Shown here: positions 1 to 8,945 of the stretch, in pieces | Numbering within the stretch: position 1 is the stretch's first letter | Layout: every line of letters begins with the position of its first letter | Origin: an uncultured Cohaesibacter sp. | Lineage (GTDB): Bacteria; Pseudomonadota; Alphaproteobacteria; Rhizobiales; Cohaesibacteraceae | NCBI RefSeq assembly: GCF_963678225.1 | Contig: NZ_OY782764.1 | Span: 2,733,001-2,797,000, forward strand | Direction: 5' to 3' | DNA: 64,000 nt | The notes under the pieces: model-generated | The model's input: only the letters and a program-made list of their open reading frames with translations | Told to the model about the DNA's origin: nothing | Databases searched by the model: none | Position numbers and translations under genes: made by a program

Positions 1-414
1 CTGCAAATGGAAATGCGAACGGAAGGCGAAGTTTATATCTTGCGTCACAAGGAATTTGAAACCGCGCTTGGTATGAGTACCGAGTTTGCCCTGTCCGTCA
101 TTCCAGTTGTTGAGCATCTGCTCAGAAAGTCCATCGAACTGATAGAGGACATGGTCTTTCATAGCGTCAAGTTCAGGCTTGTGCGGATGGTGGTCGATCG
201 CGTCGATAAATCCGGGCGCCCGACTGCGCGCGGAATTTCGGTTCAGATGCAGTCGAATGGTGAAGAAATCGCGATGCGCCTTGGTGTGACCCGACAAACG
301 GTTTCAACTGCCATCGCAGGACTGATCCGCGACGGTTATGTTGAAAGGCTTGGCTCAAAAGAGTTCCTCGTCAGGGATCTTGGCAAGCTCAAAGCCCTTC
401 TGGACAAGAAATAG
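1..414 (+). CDS. Crp/Fnr-family transcriptional regulator, C-terminal part (5' truncated by window edge)
   Basis: The frame is open to the first base of the window, so the N-terminal part of the cyclic-nucleotide-like sensor domain is missing. What remains is the end of the sensor domain, a long dimerisation helix (around VIPVVEHLLRKSIEL) and a winged helix-turn-helix with the recognition segment GEEIAMRLGVTRQTVSTAIAGL, which is typical of Crp/Fnr proteins. The cysteines that would bind a 4Fe-4S cluster in Fnr would lie upstream or near the N-terminus, so Fnr cannot be distinguished from other members. It lies 182 bp upstream of hypB in the same direction. In rhizobia an Fnr-type regulator accompanies hyp genes, so control of hydrogenase maturation is a reasonable inference. 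Confidence 0.85.
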   Translation: MQMEMRTEGEVYILRHKEFETALGMSTEFALSVIPVVEHLLRKSIELIEDMVFHSVKFRLVRMVVDRVDKSGRPTARGISVQMQSNGEEIAMRLGVTRQTVSTAIAGLIRDGYVERLGSKEFLVRDLGKLKALLDKK

Positions 415-499
415 ATACCTCTTTCTCAAGCCTTCTCGAAAAATCTCGAAAAGACTTCTGGCGAGACCTAAAAGCCTGTTGTGACATCGGCCTTGATTG

Positions 500-515
500 T
501 TGACCGATCTGTCAA
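500..515. promoter_or_regulatory. Inverted repeat TTGAC-N6-GTCAA upstream of hypB
   Basis: A perfect 5+5 inverted repeat with a 6 bp spacer lies about 80 bp before the hypB start. The arm sequence resembles Fnr half-sites (TTGAT) but the spacer is 6 bp, as in Crp sites, rather than the 4 bp of Fnr boxes. With the Crp/Fnr gene just upstream, it is a candidate operator for that protein. This is inference from position and symmetry. Confidence 0.4.
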
Positions 516-596
516 GGCAGGGCATGCGACATGACGAAACTGCCTCCGTGCGCCCTTTCGCTCGCGGCGCAGGTTCAGCTTTGAAAGGATATGAAT

Positions 597-1457
597 ATGT
601 GTGGCACCTGTGGCTGTTCCGATCCGAACTCTGCGGTTTCAATGATTGATCCTGAAACTGGTGAAGCGTCCCTTCTGCGGTCAGATCATGATCACCATCA
701 TCACGACCATACCCATCACCACCATCATCATGCGCACAATGCTCATGGTCACAGTCATCATCATGACCACGACCATAGTCATGAACACAGCGGACGTATC
801 ATTTCTGTGGAGCAGGCAATTCTGGCGGAAAATGATCGTCTGGCCCAGCGCAATCGCGGCTGGTTTGAAGGGCGCGGTGTGCTTGCGCTCAATCTGGTTA
901 GTTCACCCGGAGCGGGAAAGACGACATTGCTAGAAAAGACCATCGAGACCTTATCCCCCACTGTGGAACTGACAGTGATCGAAGGCGACCAGATGACAAC
1001 CAATGACGCTGACAGGATACGCGCAGCCGGAGCCAGCGCCCTGCAAATCAATACAGGGGCCGGCTGTCATCTGGAGGCAGACATGATAGCCGCCGCGACG
1101 AAAAAACTAAATCCTGCACCGGGTTCGATCGTGATGATCGAAAATGTCGGCAATCTGGTATGTCCTGCCATGTTCGATCTGGGGGAGCATATGAAGATCG
1201 CGATTGTTTCAACAACCGAGGGCGACGATAAACCGGTGAAATATCCCTACATGTTCAGTGCCTCAGAAGTGGTGATTGTCAACAAGATCGATCTTGCGCC
1301 TTACGTGGATTTTGATGAAGAGCGGATTTCCGCAAATATCCGCAAAGTCAATCCGCAGGCCCGTATCTTTATGCTGTCGGCTCGCACAGGAGAGGGAATG
1401 GCTGAGTGGATCGATTTTCTCAAAGAATTGAAAAGGGACATGTCTGTAGCTGGTTAG
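597..1457 (+). CDS. hypB: Hydrogenase nickel incorporation GTPase HypB
   Basis: HypB stores and delivers nickel to the large subunit of [NiFe]-hydrogenases in a GTP-dependent step. The protein begins with the high-affinity metal motif MCGTCGC, followed by a histidine-rich stretch (22 His in 34 residues, about residues 31-64) that should bind several Ni ions. Next comes the G domain, with P-loop SSPGAGKTT near residue 103, the metal-site pair Cys-His in GAGCHLE, and the guanine motif NKID. I chose the ATG at 597, because AAAGGA is 7-8 bases upstream and the product then starts like other HypB proteins. An ATG at 591 sits almost on top of the ribosome binding site. It is the first gene of the hypBFCDE operon. 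No hypA is visible in the window. Confidence 0.97.
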   Translation: MCGTCGCSDPNSAVSMIDPETGEASLLRSDHDHHHHDHTHHHHHHAHNAHGHSHHHDHDHSHEHSGRIISVEQAILAENDRLAQRNRGWFEGRGVLALNLVSSPGAGKTTLLEKTIETLSPTVELTVIEGDQMTTNDADRIRAAGASALQINTGAGCHLEADMIAAATKKLNPAPGSIVMIENVGNLVCPAMFDLGEHMKIAIVSTTEGDDKPVKYPYMFSASEVVIVNKIDLAPYVDFDEERISANIRKVNPQARIFMLSARTGEGMAEWIDFLKELKRDMSVAG

Positions 1458-1505
1458 GCTTGGGCCCTGGAGCTCTTGCTATGAGGTGTTGGAGGAAGGC
1501 TGGTT

Positions 1506-3827
1506 ATGTTGGCACTATCGCTCATCATTCGCGGTCAGGTGCAGGGGGTGGGGTTTCGGCCCACCGTCTGGCGCTTGGCGCGTGAGTATGGCTTGACGGG
1601 CGATGTTAAGAATACAGGCGAAGGCGTAGAGGTTCGGGTTTGGGGGGAGATGGCTGAAAGGTTCGAGGCCATTCTCAAGGCCAATCTGCCCGGGCTTGCA
1701 CGGATCGACAGCATTGCTCGGCATTCTCTGTCGGGAGCCGCTCCTCAAAGCTTTGAAATCGTGAACAGTCAGGAGGGAAGCGTAACGCAGTTGGCGGTTA
1801 CGCCAGACATGGCAACCTGTCCGGATTGCCTCGATGAAATCCAGGATCCCTTTGATCGTCGCTATCGCTATCCTTTCAACAATTGCACCAACTGCGGACC
1901 GCGTTTCACCATTGTTCAATCCGGCCCCTATGATCGGGCCAGAACCACCATGGCGCCCTTTGTCATGTGCGAGGATTGTGCGGGCGAATTCGCAAACCCC
2001 GCCGACCGACGCTTTCATGCCCAGCCTGTAGCCTGCCCACACTGTGGCCCGACGGTCTGGATCGAAGATTTGAAAAGCGGAGCGCGGGTCGAAGCCGATG
2101 ATAGCCCTCGGTTGCTGGCTGATCTGATTCTTGCGGGTCATGTCGTAGCCATCCGTGGACTTGGTGGCGTGCATCTGGCCTGTGACGCGACCAATGCCAA
2201 AACGGTCGAAGCGTTGCGTATACGCAAGAGACGCAAGGCCAAGGCCTTTGCGATGATGGCACGGGATCTGAAGGTCATTGGGCGGTATGTGGCTATTTCC
2301 ACTGTGGAAGCAGCGGTGCTCACCAGCCCGGCTGCGCCTATTTTGTTGCTCTACGGACAAGGGGAAACATTGCCGGAGGCCGTGGCTCCCGGTCTTTCAC
2401 GCCTTGGTTTCATGTTGCCCCATACGCCCCTGCATCATCTGATGTTCGAGTATCTGGATCGGCCTCTTATCATGACTTCGGGGAATATCTCGGGGCATCC
2501 CCAATGCACAACCAATGAGGAGATCCGCGACAAGCTTTCGGCTATTGCCGACTTCGCCCTGATGCATGATCGGGAGATCGCGAACCGGATTGACGACAGT
2601 GTGGTGGCGGTAGACTTGGGTGAGGCGCGCATTCTGCGCAGGGCACGGGGATATGCGCCGCAGGCCATAACTCTGCCGGATGATTTTCCTCAGGAACCTT
2701 GCATTTTGGCGATGGGGTCGGAACTGAAAAACACTTTCTGTCTCACTCAAAAAGGGCAGGCAATCCTCAGTCAGCATATGGGCGATCTGGAAGATGCGGC
2801 CACCAACGAAGAGCAGAGGCACAATCTAGCTCTGTTCAGCGCCCTTTTTCACCATCATGCGGAGCACCTTATTGTTGATGCGCATCCTGATTATCTTTCC
2901 ACCCGATTTGGCTATGAGATTGCTAAAGGACGGCCCGTTGCGGAGGTGCAGCATCATCATGCGCACATTGCGTCCTGTATGGCCGAGAATGGGGTAAGAC
3001 TGGCAGATGGACCAATTTTGGGGCTGGCTCTGGATGGCTCTGGCTTGGGATATGATGGCACCATATGGGGGGGCGAATTTCTTCTGGCCGATTACCAAAG
3101 CTATCGACGTCTGGCTCACATCAAACCGGTGCCTTTGCCTGGTGGAGCAGCGGCTGTGCGCGAACCCTGGCGCAATGCGTATGCGCATGTGGTTTCCAGC
3201 ATGGGCTGGCCTCAATTTGCTGACCGCTTTGGCAATCTTGATTTGGTGGAGCGCTTTGGTGCGCAACCGTTGGCTACGCTGGATGCAATGATGCGCGAGG
3301 GCATCAACGCACCATTGAGTTCCTCTTGTGGACGCCTGTTTGATGCGGCAGCAGCTCTTTGCGGCGTTGCATGGGGGCGGCAGAGCTTTGAGGGCGAGGC
3401 GGCCATGCTGTTTGAAGCGGTAATCGATCGCCAATGTTTGAAAGCCGAGGAGAGGGCAGCCTACCCATTTGTCGTTCGGGCGGGAAGCCCTTTGCAGCTT
3501 GATCCTGCTCCAGCGCTAGAGGCTATGCTTGAAGATAGACTGAAAGGCGCTTCTTCGGGATTGCTGTCAGCGCGTTTTCATCTTGGGTTGGCTGAAGCTT
3601 TGGCAAGGCTGACATTGATATTGGCGCATCAGCAGAGGATCAATATCGTCGCTTTGTCCGGTGGCTGCTTCCAGAATGCGACACTGTTTGCTCTTTTGCA
3701 TGATCGTCTGGCAAATGAGGGGCTTCATATTCTGAGCCACAGCAAGGTGCCTTGTAATGATGGGGGATTGTCTTTGGGGCAGGCCGCTATTGGTTTGGCA
3801 CGTGGCCTGAACCTGATGAGTGGGTGA
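1506..3827 (+). CDS. hypF: Carbamoyltransferase HypF
   Basis: HypF converts carbamoyl phosphate to carbamoyl-AMP and transfers the carbamoyl group to the C-terminal cysteine of HypE, the first step in making the CN ligands of the NiFe centre. All domains are present in the 773 residues: an acylphosphatase domain (about 1-90, with GQVQGVGFRP), two zinc-finger-like CxxC pairs (about 105-185), a YrdC/Sua5 domain (about 200-390), and a Kae1-like carbamoyltransferase domain with the metal-binding HHHAHIASCMAENG. Length is normal for the family. A GGAGG lies about 10 bases before the ATG. It follows hypB by 48 bp. Confidence 0.97.
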   Translation: MLALSLIIRGQVQGVGFRPTVWRLAREYGLTGDVKNTGEGVEVRVWGEMAERFEAILKANLPGLARIDSIARHSLSGAAPQSFEIVNSQEGSVTQLAVTPDMATCPDCLDEIQDPFDRRYRYPFNNCTNCGPRFTIVQSGPYDRARTTMAPFVMCEDCAGEFANPADRRFHAQPVACPHCGPTVWIEDLKSGARVEADDSPRLLADLILAGHVVAIRGLGGVHLACDATNAKTVEALRIRKRRKAKAFAMMARDLKVIGRYVAISTVEAAVLTSPAAPILLLYGQGETLPEAVAPGLSRLGFMLPHTPLHHLMFEYLDRPLIMTSGNISGHPQCTTNEEIRDKLSAIADFALMHDREIANRIDDSVVAVDLGEARILRRARGYAPQAITLPDDFPQEPCILAMGSELKNTFCLTQKGQAILSQHMGDLEDAATNEEQRHNLALFSALFHHHAEHLIVDAHPDYLSTRFGYEIAKGRPVAEVQHHHAHIASCMAENGVRLADGPILGLALDGSGLGYDGTIWGGEFLLADYQSYRRLAHIKPVPLPGGAAAVREPWRNAYAHVVSSMGWPQFADRFGNLDLVERFGAQPLATLDAMMREGINAPLSSSCGRLFDAAAALCGVAWGRQSFEGEAAMLFEAVIDRQCLKAEERAAYPFVVRAGSPLQLDPAPALEAMLEDRLKGASSGLLSARFHLGLAEALARLTLILAHQQRINIVALSGGCFQNATLFALLHDRLANEGLHILSHSKVPCNDGGLSLGQAAIGLARGLNLMSG

Positions 3828-3888
3828 AAGTTGGCTTCAGTCTTGCGCTGGTCTGGCGAGACTGACTTGAGAGAAGAAAGGGTGCGAG

Positions 3889-4203
3889 ATGTGTTTGGGA
3901 ATTCCTGGACAGATCGTTGGGATCACTGATCCAGAACGAAAACTGGCGATGGTGGATATTTCCGGCGTACGCCGCGAGGTCAATGTCACTTGCGTAGCGA
4001 TGAACAACGCTCTGGAAGATCTTGTTGGTCAATGGACGCTCATCCATGTGGGGTTCGCCATGAGCCTGATTGACGAAGCAGAGGCCGCCCTGACCCTCAA
4101 GGCTCTGCATGAGCTGGATGAGGTTTCCGACACGCTGGAAAGCATTGAAGAAACAAAGACCATGCTGGGGGCGGAAACTCAGTCGGGGCAGGGACCTTCG
4201 TAA
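3889..4203 (+). CDS. hypC: Hydrogenase assembly chaperone HypC
   Basis: Small (104 residue) HypC/HybG-family chaperone that binds iron with HypD and escorts the Fe(CN)2CO precursor to the hydrogenase large subunit. The N-terminal signature MCLGIPGQ is intact, including the essential Cys2, and is followed by the OB-fold-like segment MVDISGVRREV. The C-terminal extension (ESIEETKTMLG...) is somewhat longer than in short homologues. The stop codon overlaps the hypD start by one base (TAATG), implying translational coupling. Confidence 0.97.
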   Translation: MCLGIPGQIVGITDPERKLAMVDISGVRREVNVTCVAMNNALEDLVGQWTLIHVGFAMSLIDEAEAALTLKALHELDEVSDTLESIEETKTMLGAETQSGQGPS

Positions 4204-5342
4204 TGAAATATGTGACTGAATTTCGCGATCCCACAGCAGCAAAGAGCCTTCTTGGCGCGATCAGCAAAACCATTGACCAGATTGGGGCTACGGCAGAAGA
4301 ACCTGTGCGCCTGATGGAAATCTGTGGCGGACACACCCATGCAATTTTCCGCTATGGGCTGGATCGTCTCACCCCTCAAGGGCTGGAATTCATTCACGGG
4401 CCGGGCTGCCCAGTCTGTGTGCTGCCCATGAAAAGGGTGGATGAATGCGTGGAGATCGCCATGAAGCCGGGAGTGATCTTTACCACCTTTGGTGATGCCA
4501 TGCGGGTGCCCGGACGCAAGAAATCGCTTCTTGATGCGAAATCTGAAGGGGCAGATGTGCGCATGGTCTATTCCCCACTCGATGCGCTGGAATTGGCGCG
4601 GACCAATCCTGATCGGGAAGTCGTGTTTTTCGGTCTCGGTTTTGAGACGACGACGCCGTCTACAGCCTTGACAATTTTGCAGGCGGCGGAGGAAGGGATC
4701 TCCAATTTTTCACTTTTTTGCAATCATATAACAGTGACCCCGCCTCTCAGGCTGTTGCTGGAAGATCCGGAAATGAAGCTTGATGGCTTTATCGGGCCTG
4801 GACATGTTTCCATGGTTATTGGCACTCGTCCGTATGACTTTATTGCGCGTGATTATGGCAAGCCGTTGGTCGTGGCCGGGTTCGAGCCGCTTGATCTCTT
4901 GCAGTCGATACTTATGGTGCTCAGGCAGCTGGCCGAAGGGCGTGCCGAAATCGAAAACCAATACGCACGGATCGTGCCTGCGGAAGGCAATCCGGCCTCT
5001 TTGGCTGCGATTTCACAAGTCTATGAACCGCGTCCGACCTTTGAGTGGCGCGGTCTTGGTGAAATTGACAGGTCCGGCCTGCGCATTCGCAAGGCTTATG
5101 CCTCCTATGACGCAGAGCGTAAATTCGACGTCGGCTATGGATCGTCCAAACCGCATCAACCGGATATGGAGAGCTTTGCCTGTGGTGCGGTGATGATGGG
5201 GCGAATGAAGCCTTTCGTTTGTCCGGAATTTGGCAAAGGCTGTACGCCGGAACATCCTCTTGGGGCGCTGATGGTTTCATCTGAAGGGGCTTGTGCAGCC
5301 TATTATCAATATGCCGATACGAGGCCGGAGGGTGTAGAATGA
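4203..5342 (+). CDS. hypD: Hydrogenase maturation factor HypD
   Basis: HypD is the iron-sulfur scaffold on which the Fe(CN)2CO group is assembled with HypC and HypE. Family motifs are visible: MEICGGHTHAIFRYGL near residue 40, GPGCPVCVLP near residue 65, and the C-terminal cysteine cluster (CGAVMMGRMKPFVCP, GKGCTPEHPLG, SEGACAAYY) that binds the 4Fe-4S cluster. The length of 379 residues is normal. It overlaps hypC by one base and hypE by four bases (ATGA). Confidence 0.97.
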   Translation: MKYVTEFRDPTAAKSLLGAISKTIDQIGATAEEPVRLMEICGGHTHAIFRYGLDRLTPQGLEFIHGPGCPVCVLPMKRVDECVEIAMKPGVIFTTFGDAMRVPGRKKSLLDAKSEGADVRMVYSPLDALELARTNPDREVVFFGLGFETTTPSTALTILQAAEEGISNFSLFCNHITVTPPLRLLLEDPEMKLDGFIGPGHVSMVIGTRPYDFIARDYGKPLVVAGFEPLDLLQSILMVLRQLAEGRAEIENQYARIVPAEGNPASLAAISQVYEPRPTFEWRGLGEIDRSGLRIRKAYASYDAERKFDVGYGSSKPHQPDMESFACGAVMMGRMKPFVCPEFGKGCTPEHPLGALMVSSEGACAAYYQYADTRPEGVE

Positions 5343-6373
5343 ATGAGATGAGCAAGCTTACTGCGGGGCGGATATCTCTTGCGCATGGTGGCGGCGGCAA
5401 GGCCATGCATGATCTGATCAACCAGATTTTTACGGCACGCTTCAAGCCGCAAAGCCGAGAGGATCAGGCCCGCCTTAAGCATCCGGCATTGTTAGAGCCG
5501 GGCGCGCAACTGGCCTTTACCACTGACAGCTTTGTTGTTTCTCCGTTGGAATTTCCCGGTGGTGATATCGGCAAGATCTCGGTGTGCGGTACGGTCAACG
5601 ATCTAGCCGTGGGAGGAGCTCAACCTCTCTGGTTATCGGCTGGCTTTATCCTTGAGGAAGGCTTTGATATTGCGACCTTGATGCGCATCGTTGAGAGCAT
5701 GGTCTGCACCGCTGAAGAAGCCGGGGTATCAATCGTTACGGGTGATACCAAGGTGGTCGACAAAGGCAAAGGGGACGGTGTTTTTATTAATACGTCAGGG
5801 GTTGGTGTGATCCCTCCGGGAAGGGAATTGCTTGCTTCTTCAGTCAAGGCGGGTGACGTGGCCATTGTCAATCATCGGCTTGGCGACCATGGCGCTGCGA
5901 TTTTGGCAGCGCGGGGCGATCTTGCCCTATCGGCTTCCATTGCCAGTGATTGCCAACCACTCAATGGCCTCATGGAAGCGGTGCTACGGGTTGCTCCTCA
6001 TGTTAGGGCGGCGCGAGACGCGACCAGAGGTGGGCTTGCTTCATCTCTTAATGAAATCGCTCAAGAGGCTGGTGTAGGGATCGAGATCGAGGAAAAACTT
6101 TTGCCGATTCATTCTGAGGTGCGTGGTGTTTCCGAAATTCTCGGGCTTGACCCTCTTTATCTGGCCAACGAGGGCACCTTGGTTCTGTTTGTGCCCGAAG
6201 CTGAAGCCGAAGCCGCGCTAGGTGCAATGAAAGCTACATCTGCGGGACATCAATCGGCGATCATAGGACGTGCCGTGGAGGACCATCCGAAACGCGTCAT
6301 CATGCAAACGTTGTTTGGGGGCGGGCGGATTGTTGATATGCTGGTTGGAGAACAACTGCCACGCATTTGTTGA
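5339..6373 (+). CDS. hypE: Carbamoyl dehydratase HypE
   Basis: HypE dehydrates the S-carbamoyl group received from HypF to a thiocyanate, which is passed to HypCD as cyanide. The protein (344 residues) has the PurM/AIRS fold signatures: LAHGGGGKAMHDLI near the N-terminus, TTDSFVVSP, and the DATRGGLASSLNEIA region. It ends in the canonical PRIC, whose terminal Cys carries the carbamoyl group. The frame is open further upstream, but the ATG at 5339 overlapping the hypD stop gives the normal N-terminus. It is the last gene of the operon. Confidence 0.96.
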   Translation: MNEMSKLTAGRISLAHGGGGKAMHDLINQIFTARFKPQSREDQARLKHPALLEPGAQLAFTTDSFVVSPLEFPGGDIGKISVCGTVNDLAVGGAQPLWLSAGFILEEGFDIATLMRIVESMVCTAEEAGVSIVTGDTKVVDKGKGDGVFINTSGVGVIPPGRELLASSVKAGDVAIVNHRLGDHGAAILAARGDLALSASIASDCQPLNGLMEAVLRVAPHVRAARDATRGGLASSLNEIAQEAGVGIEIEEKLLPIHSEVRGVSEILGLDPLYLANEGTLVLFVPEAEAEAALGAMKATSAGHQSAIIGRAVEDHPKRVIMQTLFGGGRIVDMLVGEQLPRIC

Positions 6374-7326
6374 GGCTATATACCAGATTTGCTCCATAGA
6401 ATAACCGTTAACTGTAGATGCGGATAAAACCAATCGTCATTCCAAATGCTTCGGCAGGGGGCGCACGATTAGTTTATGGAATGTGCGCCCCGTTAGCGCG
6501 TATTGGGCCAAATAGGTTGATTTTCTAAGAGATAGATTTTGTCTCATTGTAACCCAATAGGGAAGGTATGAGGTGAACATCAGGTAATGGGCTCAGTTCT
6601 TGAGGGAAGATCGTCAAAGACATGAAGCATTCTCGTGGTATTACATATCAAACAGGAGACACAGGGCAAAACTGAATGGTGGCATAAAACCTTGAAAAAC
6701 CGGTTTTTACTTGAAAATATCACACCTGCTTACGTCTACTTTGGCCGAGACTAAGCCATTCTGAACCAAAGAGAAATCATCAAACAAAACGCTCACAACA
6801 AGGCGCTTGCTTCACCGCAAAACAGCCGCATAATATCCGTAACCAGATGAGAAGAACTCTCTCTTATGTTTGAACCCGCTTGGTTCCAATATCTTTGATG
6901 ACAAATAAGCTTACTAGTGGCTGCTCATTTGATGCGGCGCAGGCGTTGCATTGTACGATGCCGTCATTGGCCTTACGTATGCTGTCTTTATAACAGTTAA
7001 AGCCTTCTTTCTTTTGTACAGTTTTCATTGAGCCCTCGCTTTGCATTATCTCGAAACCCCATCATTTTCCGACCTCCGCAAACGGTCTCTCCAACTGGCC
7101 TGATCTGGCCGAAGAACGGCTTATGCCTCGATTGCTTAGGCCGCAATGGTTCGGATTGGCTTTCTTCCCCTGTCGGCGAGCCGACATTCCTCGCGAAACA
7201 ACAAAGCCACGCCTCTCCATCCTCCGCTGTGCTTCGGTCGCAAGGATGCGGCAGCAATCGTCTTCGGCCTTTTGATCGCCATCGAGACCGCATGGTGCGG
7301 GATCGGAAACAAAATGGAGATTTAAA
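6374..7326. other. Long intergenic region without a supported gene
   Basis: About 950 bp between hypE and the DUF736 gene. Open frames here are short, overlap on both strands and show no family resemblance. The left part is AT-rich. The right part (about 7070-7320) is richer in G+C and resembles leader DNA of the accessory module. No intact tRNA gene or matching att copy is seen. The transition from core to accessory DNA may lie here, or the sequence may be decayed island DNA. Confidence 0.5.
6458..6491. terminator. Hairpin downstream of hypE, possible terminator
   Basis: A 9 bp perfect stem (GGGGCGCAC / GTGCGCCCC) with a 16-base loop lies 85 bp after hypE. There is no T-run after it, so it may be a Rho-assisted end or an mRNA-stabilising structure rather than a classical terminator. 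Confidence 0.35.
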
Positions 7327-7653
7327 ATGGCTACCATCGGCACCTTCAAGAAGAACGGCACCAACGAATATACCGGTGAAATCGTCACTCTCAGCGTCCA
7401 GGCAAAAGGCGTCCGCATCATCCCCGACATTCGCGCAACTGCTGAAAACGCTCCCAGCCACCGTGTCCTAGTCGGCCGTGCCGAAATCGGGGCTGCCTGG
7501 TCCAAGCGATCCAGCGAAGGTCGTGACTATCTTGGCCTCAAACTGGATGATCCCAGCTTCACAGCTCCGATCTATGCCAACCTCTTCGACGATGAAGATG
7601 GTGAGAGCTACATCCTGATCTGGTCCCGTCCCAATGGGCACCGTAGCGAATGA
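7327..7653 (+). CDS. DUF736 domain protein
   Basis: The 108-residue product begins MATIGTFKKNGTNEYTGEI and contains VLVGRAEIGAAWSKRS and YLGLKLDDPSFTAPIYANL, the conserved pattern of DUF736. The family has no established biochemical function. Its genes are common on plasmids, integrative elements and islands of alphaproteobacteria, often near conjugation or replication genes. Here it stands alone, preceded by a purine-rich site (TGGAGA) and followed by a strong terminator, so it appears to be a single-gene transcript. It supports a mobile origin for this stretch. Confidence 0.85.
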   Translation: MATIGTFKKNGTNEYTGEIVTLSVQAKGVRIIPDIRATAENAPSHRVLVGRAEIGAAWSKRSSEGRDYLGLKLDDPSFTAPIYANLFDDEDGESYILIWSRPNGHRSE

Positions 7654-7660
7654 AATCGCA

Positions 7661-7688
7661 AAGGCTCCGGCAATCGCCGGAGCCTTCT
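7661..7688. terminator. Bidirectional terminator between DUF736 and hipA
   Basis: An 11 bp perfect GC-rich stem (AAGGCTCCGGC / GCCGGAGCCTT) with a 4-base loop sits in the 35 bp between the convergent DUF736 and hipA genes. Short pyrimidine tails on both strands suggest it serves both. Confidence 0.8.
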
Positions 7689-8945
7689 TCATGCCTTCTC
7701 GAGTTGGTCCCTCACAAGCTTGACGCGCGTGCCAATGATCTTCCTGACGGTCTTAAGGGCCGGATGAAACAGGTCTTCGGCTTGCAGCTCGACGAGCAGA
7801 GCATCGGCTTCTTCTTCAATCCTGTTGGCCATTGTCGCTAGTTCGGTGCGGAGCACTCTCTGTGCAGCCTTGGTTTGCGAGGTGAGCGCGTACCATTGTT
7901 CAAGCGTGATTGTGTCAGCAAGACCACGGCCGCCAATCTGCATGGCTAGCTTCTTGGTGAGACGTGGATAGGCCGCAGTGCAGACCACGTCATAGAGGGG
8001 GGCCAGATCCGGTGTGCTGGCGTGATAGAGCAAAGAGAAATTCTTGGCATGGGCATCTGCGTTTCCGACCATATAATGAAACATCACCATGCGCTGGAAC
8101 GCGAGCCTGTCAGCGGCAGGGCGACGCGTGTGTTTCTGGATCAAGCCTGCAGACTGTGCAATCCCTGGTCCGCCTTCTTCTTCATATTTGAGTTCGGGCG
8201 GCACGCTGAGAGCCTGACAGAAGTCTTCCTGATGCAGCTTGGCAATGGAGCCGTCCGCTTGCTGAATGCGGTCATAGCGCTCCACTAGAATGAAGTCAGT
8301 GTTTCCTGCTGACGATTTGATGACATGTGGAGCCTGAAGCCCGACGCGGTTTGCGAGGCGCATGCAGAAGAGTTCATTCTCAACCGTACCGTCCAGCCCT
8401 TCAATGAAGGGCTTGAGGATATGGGTTGTCGGCTTGCCGGCTCTGGGGAGCGAGATTTGACCGTCCATCACGCACACCGCCAGCTTGTCCTGTGCTCCGG
8501 CAAGAGACAGGCGCACACCTTCCTCACCACCGAGCAAGGGGCGATCCCGCAACAGATCAAGGATCTGGCTCAGGCGCTTCTCGTCCAGTGGTTCAATATC
8601 CTGAGAGTTGAAATCCGGGGGAGCAGATCCCTGTGGCAAGAGCGAGAGGGCACCAGCACATTCACCACCGATGATTTCCAGTAGCCCAAAGGCATTTTGC
8701 TGCGAGACACCAAGAGCGGCAGCGAGTCTTTTGCGCGCGCGCTCATCTGGTAGCAGTCCGGAAAAGAAAGGTCGGGCTACCGCATCAGGGCAGGGGACCT
8801 CTTGCAGGGGCATTGAGACTGAAAGAGCGGCTCCGTTGGAAGACAGGTAGTCAGGATCATAGAAGAAGCAGAGTTGCCCATCATCCATCTGAATTAGGGA
8901 ACCTGCCAAACTCTCGCGCAAATAGACATCAAGAGAGCGGCTCAT
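7689..8945 (-). CDS. hipA: HipA-family serine/threonine kinase (type II toxin)
   Basis: A 418-residue HipA-like kinase. In characterised members the kinase phosphorylates a tRNA synthetase and slows growth until neutralised by HipB; the target of this protein is unknown. The N-terminal subdomain (about 1-105) is followed by the glycine-rich SLAGAQDKLAV (about 147-157) and the catalytic loop GNADAHAKN (294-302), in which Asp297 and Asn302 match the active-site residues. The DFG-like LYDVV has Asp319 as metal ligand. All key residues are present, so the kinase should be active. Length is close to E. coli HipA (440). It overlaps the upstream antitoxin gene by four bases (ATGA). Confidence 0.93.
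   Translation of the reverse strand: MSRSLDVYLRESLAGSLIQMDDGQLCFFYDPDYLSSNGAALSVSMPLQEVPCPDAVARPFFSGLLPDERARKRLAAALGVSQQNAFGLLEIIGGECAGALSLLPQGSAPPDFNSQDIEPLDEKRLSQILDLLRDRPLLGGEEGVRLSLAGAQDKLAVCVMDGQISLPRAGKPTTHILKPFIEGLDGTVENELFCMRLANRVGLQAPHVIKSSAGNTDFILVERYDRIQQADGSIAKLHQEDFCQALSVPPELKYEEEGGPGIAQSAGLIQKHTRRPAADRLAFQRMVMFHYMVGNADAHAKNFSLLYHASTPDLAPLYDVVCTAAYPRLTKKLAMQIGGRGLADTITLEQWYALTSQTKAAQRVLRTELATMANRIEEEADALLVELQAEDLFHPALKTVRKIIGTRVKLVRDQLEKA

Noticed and set aside
500-515. Classical Fnr box upstream of hypB
   Set aside because: The spacer is 6 bp, not the 4 bp of TTGAT-N4-ATCAA, so it is listed only as an undefined Crp/Fnr-type candidate.
591-1457. hypB start at the first ATG (591)
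   Set aside because: The ribosome binding site would abut it. The ATG at 597 has proper spacing and gives the canonical MCGTCGC beginning.
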